A DNA stretch of 37,545 nt. Source: Methanofollis sp. (GTDB taxonomy: Archaea > Halobacteriota > Methanomicrobia > Methanomicrobiales > Methanofollaceae). A program made the position numbers and the translations under genes. Position 1 is the stretch's first letter; every line of letters begins with the position of its first letter. The stretch covers positions 1-37,545 of the forward strand of contig NZ_JAQVNX010000012.1 of the NCBI RefSeq assembly GCF_028702905.1. Direction: 5' to 3'. Shown here piece by piece: positions 17,132 to 24,663 of the stretch. Below the pieces are notes generated by a model. The model was given only the letters and a program-made list of their open reading frames with translations, did not search any database and was not told the origin of the DNA.

Positions 17132-17187
17132 CGGCTTTGTAGAATCAGGCATGAGTCGAGAGCATGCCCGAGGCATAGTGCATGAAA
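17132..17187. repeat. Intergenic repeat R1, copy 1
   Basis: A 56-nt stretch containing GTAGAATCAGGCATGAGTCG matches 24349-24404 at 49 of 56 positions with no gap. Both copies lie just after a gene's 3' end and are followed by a G/C-rich hairpin. Confidence 0.75.
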
Positions 17188-17202
17188 CGTTTTTCCATGG
17201 AG

Positions 17203-17245
17203 GTCATCCCAAAACTGATCAGAAACGTTTGTCCTGTCGATGAAA
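17203..17245. repeat. Second copy of the left end of the 92-bp inverted-repeat element
   Basis: GGTCATCCCAAAACTGATCA is identical to 14816-14835, and similarity continues through a TTTGTC...GATGAAAT run. The right inverted repeat is not found nearby, so this is a partial copy. Confidence 0.65.
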
Positions 17246-17397
17246 TTCCTCGCATTTGGTTCTGAAAAATCCTGTTCTGGTGCCTGTTCCGGGGGTTTTC
17301 ACGCCCCGGTCCCCCCACCATTACGATAGGAGGGTGGATGGCAGACTCCTTCACGATCGAATCTACCCTTCCTGGTTTCTCTCCTGTTTTCGGGGGT

Positions 17398-17418
17398 CCG
17401 GGGGCGTCAGTCCCCCGG
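17398..17418. repeat. G/C hairpin within repeat region
   Basis: CCGGGGG (17398-17404) pairs with CCCCCGG (17412-17418) across a seven-base loop. The flank GGTGGAGAATGGGGGGAAGG resembles the flank of the hairpin at 24454-24472, so both may belong to one extended repeat with R1. Confidence 0.55.
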
Positions 17419-17627
17419 TGGAGAATGGGGGGAAGGCGGGGGTTCGCACCCTTCGCCAGAGAATCCGGGGGAACATCTACCCGAGCATGAGATTTCTCCA
17501 TAGCCAGATGAACACGAGTTCTGGGATACCCTCATGGCAAATCCTCATGCTTGGGTCGATGTATCCCCTCCGATCCCATGAGGGGACGCGCGGATACGCT
17601 GCCTTCGCCACAATCTAAACTGAGGGC

Positions 17628-17692
17628 CACTCGAAAGTCACAGATTTTCTCGAACTCGCTATCGCTCGTTGCCCCTGACCCCCCAAACTTAG
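17628..17692. repeat. Intergenic repeat R2, diverged head
   Basis: CACTCGAAAGTCACAGATTT followed by CTCGAACTCGCTATCGCTCG and a C-run resembles the heads of the R2 copies at 37031 and 37458. Confidence 0.5.
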
Positions 17693-17753
17693 GATTGTCC
17701 CCGGGAAGACAGACTGGCAATTTCAGAAGAGCCTTTTTTCTTCTCTCTTCTCT

Positions 17754-18971
17754 TCAGGCCACCATCTCGATGATCACGGCAACAGCAGCAATGACAAGAC
17801 TTGCCGCCGAGAGGGGAACGGCGTACCGCCAGAGCACCGCGGGGACGGAGTCGCCGCTTGCGTTCCTGACCACCCAGAAGAAGGGGTCACTGAAGGCGGA
17901 GACCGAGAGTGTCCCCGCTGCGATCATCAACATGAGGGGAACCTGGCCGATCGCCGTTGCATAGTCCGACGAGAGGATCATGGTTGCGGTGATCACGGCA
18001 GTCACCACCCGCGACCCCTGGGCCGCCTGGAGGAGGATGCCGAGGAGGAAAGGCACCAGCACCGGCGGAACCGCGTCCCCGAAGAGGGCGAAGGCGTCGG
18101 TGGCGAAGGTGCTTGCCATGATCGTCGCCCCGAGGGCGCCGGCCCCGCAGAGGTCGTAGATGATCACGCCGGCGTGTTTTGTCCCGTCCTTGAGGGCGGC
18201 GTACCGCAGGTCGGGCGCGAGGACGAGGAGTGCGCCAGCCATCCCGACGAGCAGTGCGGCCGAGATCGACCCTTTCCCGAAGATTGGCCAGACGACTGCC
18301 GCGGCCGTCAGGGCAAGAGGGAGGAGGAGAGGCACCCATGCCCGTCGCCCTGTCTCCGGGGTGCAGACCTGCTCCCCGGCCTCGGCAGTACTCCTCTGCC
18401 GCCCGATCCCCATGCCGACCGCGACCAGAAGGATGACGGAGAGGGGGACGGCGATGGCCATGTACTCTCCTGCTGAGAACCCCTGGACCGCCGACGCGGC
18501 GGCGATGGTGACAGGCGTCGGGTAGATGAGGGAGAACGAGAGGGTGCTCCCGATGGCGGCACCATATATCGCCTTCTTCTTATCGGAGAAACAGGAGAGG
18601 AGGGGAGAGATCACGATGAAGGCCGTGATGCAGCACATGAACGGCACCGCGAGGATAAACCCGGCGATCCCCCCGGTCAGCGCGGGACGGTGGGTAAAAG
18701 ACCTGAGGTCGCTGAAGATACGTTCCTGGAACCTCCCCTTTTCGAGCACCTTTGCGATGACCGAACCGGCAAAGACGACCACGCCGAGGAGTGCGAAGAT
18801 CTTCCCGGCCCCCTCGGCCGCAATGCCGACGACCGACTCTGCCGGGACGCCGGCAAGGACGCCGTACACGACGGCCGCCGAGAAGAGGGTGACAAAGGGA
18901 TTGAGGCGGTACCTCACCGTTGCAAGGGAGATGAGAACGAGGACAAGCACGAACGCGATGAGGGTTTGCAT
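17754..18971 (-). CDS. GntP-type (gluconate/H+ symporter-like) permease
   Basis: A 405-residue integral membrane protein with about 11-12 hydrophobic helices spread along its length. The order of segments fits the GntP family of proton-coupled carboxylate/sugar-acid carriers: N-terminal LIAFVLVLVLISLATV and RYRLNPFVTLF, then FAGSVIAKVLEKGRFQERI, an LIYPTPVTIAA loop, and a C-terminal QAAQGSRVVTAVITAT with SAFSDPFFWVV. The substrate cannot be deduced, and no catabolic partner gene lies nearby. Start ATG 18971 has a TATA box (minus strand CTATATATTC, 18992-19001) at leaderless spacing. Confidence 0.75.
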   Translation of the reverse strand: MQTLIAFVLVLVLISLATVRYRLNPFVTLFSAAVVYGVLAGVPAESVVGIAAEGAGKIFALLGVVVFAGSVIAKVLEKGRFQERIFSDLRSFTHRPALTGGIAGFILAVPFMCCITAFIVISPLLSCFSDKKKAIYGAAIGSTLSFSLIYPTPVTIAAASAVQGFSAGEYMAIAVPLSVILLVAVGMGIGRQRSTAEAGEQVCTPETGRRAWVPLLLPLALTAAAVVWPIFGKGSISAALLVGMAGALLVLAPDLRYAALKDGTKHAGVIIYDLCGAGALGATIMASTFATDAFALFGDAVPPVLVPFLLGILLQAAQGSRVVTAVITATMILSSDYATAIGQVPLMLMIAAGTLSVSAFSDPFFWVVRNASGDSVPAVLWRYAVPLSAASLVIAAVAVIIEMVA

Positions 18972-18991
18972 CAGCGGTACCTGGATTCTGG

Positions 18992-19003
18992 TGAATATAT
19001 AGA
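18992..19003 (-). promoter_or_regulatory. TATA box of the GntP-type permease
   Basis: On the minus strand ATCTATATATTC lies 21-32 nt before ATG 18971. Confidence 0.5.
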
Positions 19004-19069
19004 TTTTTAATGCGGCATGCGCCGATCAAATCCTGAAAGGAGATATGATCGGAATTATACCTCTTCTCC

Positions 19070-19327
19070 TCATGGGCCGGCCCCCTCCCTTTCCCAGATC
19101 ACATCACCCTGATAGAGGATCCTGAGCACCCGGTGGATGGGGATATACTTCGGCCCCCGGTCTGTTTCGACCACCATATGCGCCCCTTCTATCGCCGCGA
19201 TCTCCGGGCCGCCGATCTGTGAGCGGTCGCCGGGGGCCCCGCGATCGATGAAGACGACCACTACCGCCGCAAAATCGTAGGCAGGATCATGCAGGAGTCT
19301 GAGGAGGATCCGGTGGCTTGTCCGCAT
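19070..19327 (-). CDS. DUF504 / UPF0248 family protein
   Basis: An 85-residue protein starting MRTSHRILLRLLHDPAYDFA, with FIDRGAPGDRSQI in the middle and YIPIHRVLRILYQGDVIWE at the end. The RGAPGD and IPxHRILRI blocks are the hallmarks of the small archaeal DUF504 (UPF0248) family, whose function is unknown and which is suspected to act with RNA. Length fits the family. I chose ATG 19327 because a TATA box (19353-19360) lies at leaderless spacing; the longer upstream frame is only the antisense of a transporter remnant. Confidence 0.8.
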   Translation of the reverse strand: MRTSHRILLRLLHDPAYDFAAVVVVFIDRGAPGDRSQIGGPEIAAIEGAHMVVETDRGPKYIPIHRVLRILYQGDVIWEREGAGP

Positions 19328-19352
19328 CGGTGGAGGGGGTGGCGGTCTCCCC

Positions 19353-19360
19353 CTATATAT
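19353..19360 (-). promoter_or_regulatory. TATA box of the DUF504 gene
   Basis: ATATATAG on the minus strand is 26-33 nt before ATG 19327. It lies exactly where the binding-protein remnant on the other strand is cut off. Confidence 0.5.
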
Positions 19361-19370
19361 CCACCCCTCG

Positions 19371-19670
19371 TGCGGCACCACCGCCGAGATCTGGATCGAC
19401 GAGAACCTCATCCAGAAGGACCTCATGGACAAGAAGAACCTCAAGCACCATGACAACATCGATGTGGTGATGTTCGACAGCACCGTGATCAACGACGTCA
19501 TCTCCGGCAAGAAACTCCAGAAGATCGGGTCCGTCGACACCGGGGAGCAGTTCGGGATCACGGTCCGGAAGGGCGACAACGAACTCCTCTCTACGATCAA
19601 CGACGGCCTTGAGAAGTTCATGAACGACCCCTACAGGCGGGAACTCATCCCGAAGTACACGATGGAGTGA
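19371..19670 (+). pseudogene. 3' remnant of an amino-acid ABC transporter substrate-binding protein
   Basis: In frame with ATG 19425 but beginning earlier, the text reads CGTTAEIWIDENLIQ, a VVMFDSTVINDVISGKKL stretch, then GEQFGITVRKGDNELL and NDGLEKF. This is the C-terminal lobe of SBP_bac_3 solute-binding proteins (the GTT...E hinge, D for the amino acid, then the G(I/V)TVRKGD strand). The N-terminal lobe and signal peptide are absent: upstream sequence is the promoter and gene of DUF504 on the other strand. The remaining 100 codons are undamaged, so truncation may be recent. No permease or ATPase partner is present. Confidence 0.75.
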
Positions 19671-19699
19671 GTCTCTCCCCCCTTATTTCTATCCGTCTT

Positions 19700-21124
19700 T
19701 CAAAGCCCGTAATCGTCCAGAAGCCTACGATAGTCTGCCGGACTCATGAGAGATGAAAATGCTCTCTGGACGACCTCGCTGAGTGCCGGATGGATGTGCA
19801 TGCTCTCCAGGACGAGCGTTCTGGCATGCAGATCCGTGTACATCAGGGTGACGACCTCCTGAATGAGGACCGAGGCCGACGGCCCGATGATGTGGGCGCC
19901 GAGGACATGGCCGCTTCTGTTCTCGACGATCACCTTGACGAAGCCGTCGCGGATTCCCATCGCCTCCCCCTTCGCCGTGTCCTGGTACCGCTGGAAACCG
20001 ATGGAGACTCTGTCGGCCCCGTGCGCCTCGACAGCCTCCCTCTCCGTCATGCCGACAGCGGCGATCTCCGGCCAGGTAAAGACCGCATGCGGGACGACCC
20101 TGTAGTCGGCCCTGACGCGCTCGCCGAGGACGGCATTGAAGTACACGATCCGCGCCTCGTAGTTCGCCACATGTTTGAAGAGGTACTTCCCGTTTGCGTC
20201 GCCGAGCGCCCAGATGCCGGGCTGCGACGTCTGAAGGTGGTCGTCGACCTCGATCCAGCCGCGTGCGTCGGTCCTGATACCCCCTCTTTCCGGGTGGAGG
20301 ATGTCGGTGTTCGGGCTCCGCCCTGAGGCCACGAGCACGGCATCGGTGACGTACTCCGCCTCCTCTCCGGTGCCCCGGTCGCGGGCGACAAGCCCGACCT
20401 TCCCGCCGGGGCGGGTCTCCGCACTCCTGACCTCCTGGCCGGTGACGATGGTGAGGTGCTCTCCAAGCGCCTTCTGTGCCAGTGCCGAGACTTCTGGTTC
20501 CTCCTCAGGGATGAACTGCGGGTTTCTCCCGATGACCGTGACCTCGGAACCCATGGCGGCGAGGAAGTGGCCGTACTCCGCGGCGATGTACCCGCCGCCG
20601 ATGACCGCCACGGTCGGCGGGATGGCGTCCAGTCCGAGGAGGGTGTCGCTTGTCAGGTAGGGGACGCTCTCAAGCCCGGCGACCGGAGGGATGCCGGGCT
20701 TCGAACCGGTGCAGAGGAGGATCTTTTCCGCATGGATCTCGGTCCCGTCCACGGAGAGGGTGTATGGAGCGGTGAAGGAGGCGATGGCATGATAATAATC
20801 GACATTCGGCGATTCATCGAGCGCCCTCCTGATCTCCGCAACATCGCGGCCGACCGCCTCCCGCATCCTCTCCATGACCCGCAGAAAGTCGATGCCCTTC
20901 AGGCTCGCATCGATGCCGAATGCGGTCGCCCTCTCGATCTCCCGCACCAGTTCTGCCGGGTACAACAGCATCTTCGAGGGGATGCACCCACGCGTCAGGC
21001 AGATCCCGCCGGGTTCGTCCCTGTCGATGACCGCAATGCGGGTGTCCGGGTTCTCCTCAAGGACCGCGTCCACGACAGGCATCGCCGAACCTGTGCCGAT
21101 AACGATGAGGTCGTACTCCTTCAT
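19700..21124 (-). CDS. FAD-dependent pyridine nucleotide-disulfide oxidoreductase, dihydrolipoamide dehydrogenase-like
   Basis: A 474-residue two-dinucleotide-binding flavoprotein. FAD site: IVIGTGSAM at 8-15 (GxGxxM where most have GxGxxG). Redox disulfide: C42-x4-C47 in GGICLTRGCIPSK. NAD site: VAVIGGGYIAAEYG in the middle, then a GRSPNTD loop and an IWALGDANGKYLF FAD-ribityl segment. C-terminal H445-P446...E450 (HIHPALSEV) is the catalytic His/Glu pair of class I disulfide reductases. It could reduce a small disulfide such as lipoamide or another thiol; no lipoyl-enzyme genes are nearby. Start ATG 21124 follows GGGGATGGTGC, better than the longer frame reaching 21193. Confidence 0.88.
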   Translation of the reverse strand: MKEYDLIVIGTGSAMPVVDAVLEENPDTRIAVIDRDEPGGICLTRGCIPSKMLLYPAELVREIERATAFGIDASLKGIDFLRVMERMREAVGRDVAEIRRALDESPNVDYYHAIASFTAPYTLSVDGTEIHAEKILLCTGSKPGIPPVAGLESVPYLTSDTLLGLDAIPPTVAVIGGGYIAAEYGHFLAAMGSEVTVIGRNPQFIPEEEPEVSALAQKALGEHLTIVTGQEVRSAETRPGGKVGLVARDRGTGEEAEYVTDAVLVASGRSPNTDILHPERGGIRTDARGWIEVDDHLQTSQPGIWALGDANGKYLFKHVANYEARIVYFNAVLGERVRADYRVVPHAVFTWPEIAAVGMTEREAVEAHGADRVSIGFQRYQDTAKGEAMGIRDGFVKVIVENRSGHVLGAHIIGPSASVLIQEVVTLMYTDLHARTLVLESMHIHPALSEVVQRAFSSLMSPADYRRLLDDYGL

Positions 21125-21223
21125 GCACCATCCCCCTCCCCCTCCATCAAAGTCGCCGGCAATAAATAGGTGCCGGGCGCTTCCCCGGCACATTTATCTG
21201 GCCGCACCACCCCAGTCCGCGCC

Positions 21224-21925
21224 ATGTTCATCATCGGTCACCGGGGTGCCCGGGCGGCGGCCCGGGAGAACACACTGCATGCAGTGGAGGTCGGTATCGC
21301 ATGCGCCGATTATGTCGAGGTCGATGTCCGTTTGAGTCGTGAGGGTATGCCTGTTGTCATACACGACGCCACCCTCGACCGTACGACCGACGGCAGCGGG
21401 GCCGTATGCACGTACCTGCTCTCAGAACTGAAGGCGCTCGACACCGGAGACGGAGAACAGATCCCGGGTCTTCAGGAGGTCGTCTCTCTGGTCACCGGGG
21501 GCGGTGCGGCCTGTTTGTCGAGGTCAAGGAGAAGGGGAGTGAGGAGACGGTCTGCCGCGTGCTGGACGGCTATGATCCTGAAAAACTCTTAGTCGTATCA
21601 TTCCACGAAGAGAGAATTAAAAAAGTGAAGGGCCTCCTGCCCGGTGTCAGGACAGGTTTCATTTTCTCGCGAGGCGAGGGAGATCCCCTCTCGCTCGCCG
21701 TTTCGGCCGGTGCTGATGCGGTCCTCCTCAGGAAAGACCTCATCACGTCTTCCCGGATCGATCAGGCACATCGGCAGGGCCTCATTGTAATCTCCCGGGT
21801 GCCTGAATATAGAAGACGAGGCCCTGGCGGCACAGGACGCCGGTGCCGACGGCCGTGCATCAGACGACCCTTGCAGGATGAGAGCGTTTCTCAGGGACGC
21901 GGAGAAGACCCGGAGACACGAATAA
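21224..21925 (+). pseudogene. Glycerophosphodiester phosphodiesterase, twice frameshifted
   Basis: The first frame from ATG 21224 has the GDPD catalytic elements: GHRGARAAARENTLHAVEVG, an E-x-D in VEVDVRLSREG and VIHDATLDRTTDG. At a five-G run (21497-21501) the frame is lost. The protein continues in the next frame as GLFVEVKEKGSEE, then LLVVSFHEERIKKVK and SAGADAVLL. Near 21803 it shifts again, with the expected C-terminus EDEALAAQDAGADG ending at TAA 21923-21925. The intact family hydrolyses glycerophosphodiesters to an alcohol and glycerol 3-phosphate. CATTTATC at 21191-21198 is a TATA box at leaderless spacing. Both shifts are small indels, so sequencing error cannot be excluded, but two make decay more likely. 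Confidence 0.82.
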
Positions 21926-22109
21926 TGATGCTGGCCATGGAAACTTCGCGGGAGTGAGGTCATTGGGGCTATCTGGTCTGCCCGTCCAGAGGGCAGGGAA
22001 AGGTGAGAAATAATCTCAGTCATGGGAGAATAGCCTGTGAATCGCCATTATGGAGTGCACACTGGATTCGGGCACATTCATCAGGGAATCGACCCGGGTG
22101 CTGAGAAAC

Positions 22110-22120
22110 CTATATATAAC
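22110..22120 (+). promoter_or_regulatory. TATA box ahead of the polysaccharide deacetylase operon
   Basis: CTATATATAAC predicts a start near 22140 and therefore an untranslated leader of about 60 nt. That is unusual among the genes here, most of which look leaderless. Confidence 0.45.
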
Positions 22121-22203
22121 AGATCCGAATACTTACGTCTCGAACTGTTGCCTGGAAAAGGTAGTGTCGTATTTTGGGGATAATGGCGGAGGATATCTGA
22201 TTC

Positions 22204-23229
22204 ATGCTGGGAATACTCAGAGAAGATCCTGAAGTCTGGGCCCTCTATACACGGAGTGAAGAATATACTCCCGGCTTCCGCGACCGGTACGATCGTTTCC
22301 CTTTCTATCTCAGCAAGAACCGGAATATTTTCGAGCCGGTCGCCTCACGGTATCTTTTTGACCGGGGCTTCTGCCCCGAGTACCCTGACGGCAGGCAGTT
22401 CGCGCTCTGCCTGACACATGATATCGATACTGTGTACAGTTCTCTCCATGGCAAAGGGGTGAAAGCATTCAATGCCATCCGAGACGGTCGTTTCTCCGAT
22501 GCGAAACGATCCCTGATGCAGATGAAGACGAAGAGGTTGCCCTGGTGCAATTTTCAGGACATTATCGCGATGGAACAGGCCTATGGTGCCAGATCAACCT
22601 TTTTCTTTCTCGTTCTGGACCCTGACAGCGAGGATTATGCCTATGACATCGAAGACCTGGGGCCGGATCTTGGCATGATCGTGGACCAGGGACACGAGGT
22701 CGGCCTCCATGGGGGCCACCAGACCTATAATAATCCCGACGATATCAGGGAGAAAAAAAGACGGCTGGAAAAATTGCTGAATGAACCGATAGTAGGTTAT
22801 CGGAACCACTATCTCAAGATTAAAGTGCCTGAGACCTGGGAATATCTCTCAAAGGCCGGGTTTCAGTATGATTCGACGATGGGATTTGCCGATTGCGCCG
22901 GTTTCAGAAATGGGATGTGTTATCCATTCAAACCGTTTGACCTCAGGAATAACCGGCCGATGGACATCGTCGAGATCCCTCTCGCGATCATGGACAAGAC
23001 GCTCTTTTATTACATGCATCTTGACCTGGACCTCTCGTGGGAGCTGACCCGGCAGATTATTGAGAATGTGAAGCAGTGCCATGGCGTTCTCAATGTCCTC
23101 TGGCATAACAACTGCATGTCAGGGGACTATCTGAAACTGTATATAAAACTTATGGATTATTGTTCAAAGGAAGGTGCATGGATGACATCGGGCAAGGAGC
23201 TTTATGATTGGTGGTCCAGGTATCTCTGA
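22204..23229 (+). CDS. Polysaccharide deacetylase family protein
   Basis: A 341-residue cytosolic-looking protein (no signal peptide) with the NodB-fold deacetylase motifs: T71-H72-D73-I74-D75 in LCLTHDID (motif 1, the Asp base and metal ligand) and EVGLHGGHQTYNN with H169 and H172 (motif 2). It continues with VGYRNHYLKIKVPETWEYL (motif 3-like R) and VLNVLWHNNCMSGDY near the end. Such enzymes remove N- or O-acetyl groups from sugars; as the first gene of a surface-polysaccharide region it may act on a lipid-linked or nucleotide-linked precursor. The start is fixed by an in-frame TGA two codons upstream, and GGAGG lies 11 nt before. The last 26 bases overlap the next gene. Confidence 0.85.
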   Translation: MLGILREDPEVWALYTRSEEYTPGFRDRYDRFPFYLSKNRNIFEPVASRYLFDRGFCPEYPDGRQFALCLTHDIDTVYSSLHGKGVKAFNAIRDGRFSDAKRSLMQMKTKRLPWCNFQDIIAMEQAYGARSTFFFLVLDPDSEDYAYDIEDLGPDLGMIVDQGHEVGLHGGHQTYNNPDDIREKKRRLEKLLNEPIVGYRNHYLKIKVPETWEYLSKAGFQYDSTMGFADCAGFRNGMCYPFKPFDLRNNRPMDIVEIPLAIMDKTLFYYMHLDLDLSWELTRQIIENVKQCHGVLNVLWHNNCMSGDYLKLYIKLMDYCSKEGAWMTSGKELYDWWSRYL

Positions 23230-24202
23230 CATCTCGGTCCGGCGTCTTGGCATGGACGAACTCCCTGCATGGGACGCGGTCGTGAGATCTGCACCTGAGG
23301 GTTCGATATTCCATTCCAGTCCGTGGCTTTCGGTCATGAGTCGTGCACGGGGGATGGACTATAAAATCTACGGGTGTTTCGATGAGGGAAAACTTATCGG
23401 AGGGTGTCCTCTTTTTTTCTATCAGATCGGAGGGCTGCTCCATATCGGAACATCGATCCCACCGATGAATCCCTATGGCGGGATCGTTTTTCTGTCTCAG
23501 GAGGGGAGCAGTGGCCGTGCCCGCGAGCAGAGGCGGCAGGATGTGACACGGTCCCTGATCGGGTATATGAATGCGGAGGATTTTGACAGCCTTCATATTG
23601 TGAACGCTCCGGAGTGGAGAGATATCAGGTGCTTCATCTGGGAAGGGTGGCAGACCAATGTGTTGTATACGTACTATATCGACCCGGCCGCGGTCAGTTT
23701 GTCGAGAAATGCAAAGAGGAATGTGAAAAAAGGAACAGAAACCGGGATTGTAATCCGAAAATCAGAAGACATCGACACATTCTATAAACTCTTCGAGCGT
23801 ACTTTCCAGAACAGGGGCATGGCGCCACCCCTTCAGAAACCCCTGTTCCGCAGCATATTCGAGACCTTCCACGCACGCGGGAACTGCGAACTGGTCACCG
23901 CGCAGAACCAGGATGGTGAGATGATCAGCGGGGATTTCTATCTCTTCGACAACCGGAGGGTCTACCGCTGGGCCGCCGCGACCAGTCACGAGTCCAAGGC
24001 TTCCGGGGCCTCCTTCCTCCTTCTCTCCGAGTCCATCCGGGAGTTCAAGGAGAGGGGATACCGCGAGATGAACCTGATGACCGCAAATATTCCCTATCTT
24101 GCCGAGTTTACCCAGAATTTCAGTCCGAGTCTCGTCCCCTATTACGGGGTGACGAAAAAGTCCGCGTACCTGAAACTCTCTTCCGCGATCATGGGTACCT
24201 GA
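23204..24202 (+). CDS. FemAB/GNAT-fold (Acetyltransf_6-like) acyl- or aminoacyltransferase
   Basis: A 332-residue protein made of two GNAT-like halves. The C-terminal half has ISGDFYLFDNRRVYRWAAA, then the characteristic SHESKASGASFLLLSESI acyl-donor loop and helix, and RGYREMNLMTANIPYLAEF. This pattern is that of FemAB-like and PF13480 proteins found in exopolysaccharide and cell-wall clusters, which transfer amino acids (from aminoacyl-tRNA) or acyl groups to sugars or peptides. It overlaps the deacetylase by 26 nt, with an AAGGAG site just before ATG 23204, so the two are co-translated. A natural pairing is deacetylation of an N-acetyl sugar followed by re-acylation of the free amine; this is inference. 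Confidence 0.8.
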   Translation: MIGGPGISDISVRRLGMDELPAWDAVVRSAPEGSIFHSSPWLSVMSRARGMDYKIYGCFDEGKLIGGCPLFFYQIGGLLHIGTSIPPMNPYGGIVFLSQEGSSGRAREQRRQDVTRSLIGYMNAEDFDSLHIVNAPEWRDIRCFIWEGWQTNVLYTYYIDPAAVSLSRNAKRNVKKGTETGIVIRKSEDIDTFYKLFERTFQNRGMAPPLQKPLFRSIFETFHARGNCELVTAQNQDGEMISGDFYLFDNRRVYRWAAATSHESKASGASFLLLSESIREFKERGYREMNLMTANIPYLAEFTQNFSPSLVPYYGVTKKSAYLKLSSAIMGT

Positions 24203-24348
24203 CAGGGCCCATCATCCTGTTTTTTGCTCTGGAGATATCGATCTCTCGCCGGTCCGGAGTTTTTCTCGACCCCCTTCGGTCGTCCCTCATTCTGGATTGG
24301 CCCCGGAAAGATAAGACAGGGATCCTGATGAGGAGGGTTGCTATTCCC

Positions 24349-24404
24349 CGGCTATGTAGAATCAGGCATGAGTCGGGAGCACGCCTCAGGCATACCGCAT
24401 GAAA
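24349..24404. repeat. Intergenic repeat R1, copy 2
   Basis: This matches 17132-17187 at 49 of 56 positions without gaps, in the same orientation. Confidence 0.75.
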
Positions 24405-24453
24405 ATTGTTCTGAGGAGTTCGTCTGGTCGACGTGCCTTCTCGCACGCTTGCG

Positions 24454-24472
24454 CCGGGGGCAGAGCCCCCGG
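24454..24472. repeat. G/C hairpin downstream of R1 copy 2
   Basis: CCGGGGGC (24454-24461) pairs perfectly with GCCCCCGG (24465-24472) across a three-base AGA loop. Its flank GGTGCGAAGATGTAGGAAGG resembles the hairpin flank at 17418-17437. Confidence 0.65.
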
Positions 24473-24663
24473 TGCGAAGATGTAGGAAGGCGGGTGAGTC
24501 ACGTTCATACCCAGAAAATGGGAGGGGTTCTACAAAGCATATTCCCCCTCTGTCCGGGTGTGGGGCGCGAGCGCTCGTGAACTTGAGTACGGAAATACAC
24601 CTGCAGCATTTTCATGGAGCCCCCTGAAAAGAATGTTTCTGGAGGGGGTCTACGCACCATTTA

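Larger units (their letters stand above)
17188..17753. other. Gene-free, repeat-rich region
   Basis: No gene seen. It holds a sequence like the left half of the 92-bp element (17203-17245), an R2-type tail with GATAGGAGGGTGGATGGCAG (17321-17340), a hairpin CCGGGGG/CCCCCGG (17398-17118 range, see separate entry), and an R2-type head at 17628-17692. The ORFs present are repeat-derived and match no family. Confidence 0.6.
24203..24663. other. Gene-free convergent intergenic region with repeats
   Basis: Between the stop codons of the acyltransferase and the first AsnB-like gene I see no gene. It contains repeat R1 copy 2, a G/C hairpin and an R2-like fragment near 24252-24290 (TTTTTCTCGACCCCCTTCGG). 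Confidence 0.6.

Noticed and set aside
20456-21169. Plus-strand ORF of 237 codons
   Set aside because: Antisense of the flavoprotein disulfide reductase; no family features.
22050-22232. 60-codon ORF overlapping the deacetylase start
   Set aside because: The TATA box at 22110 lies inside it and it has no ribosome binding site; it is more likely leader sequence.
24421-24480. Hairpin as a terminator or riboswitch
   Set aside because: It lies between two converging genes, far from either stop codon, and its flanks recur at 17398, so it is better explained as part of a repeat.
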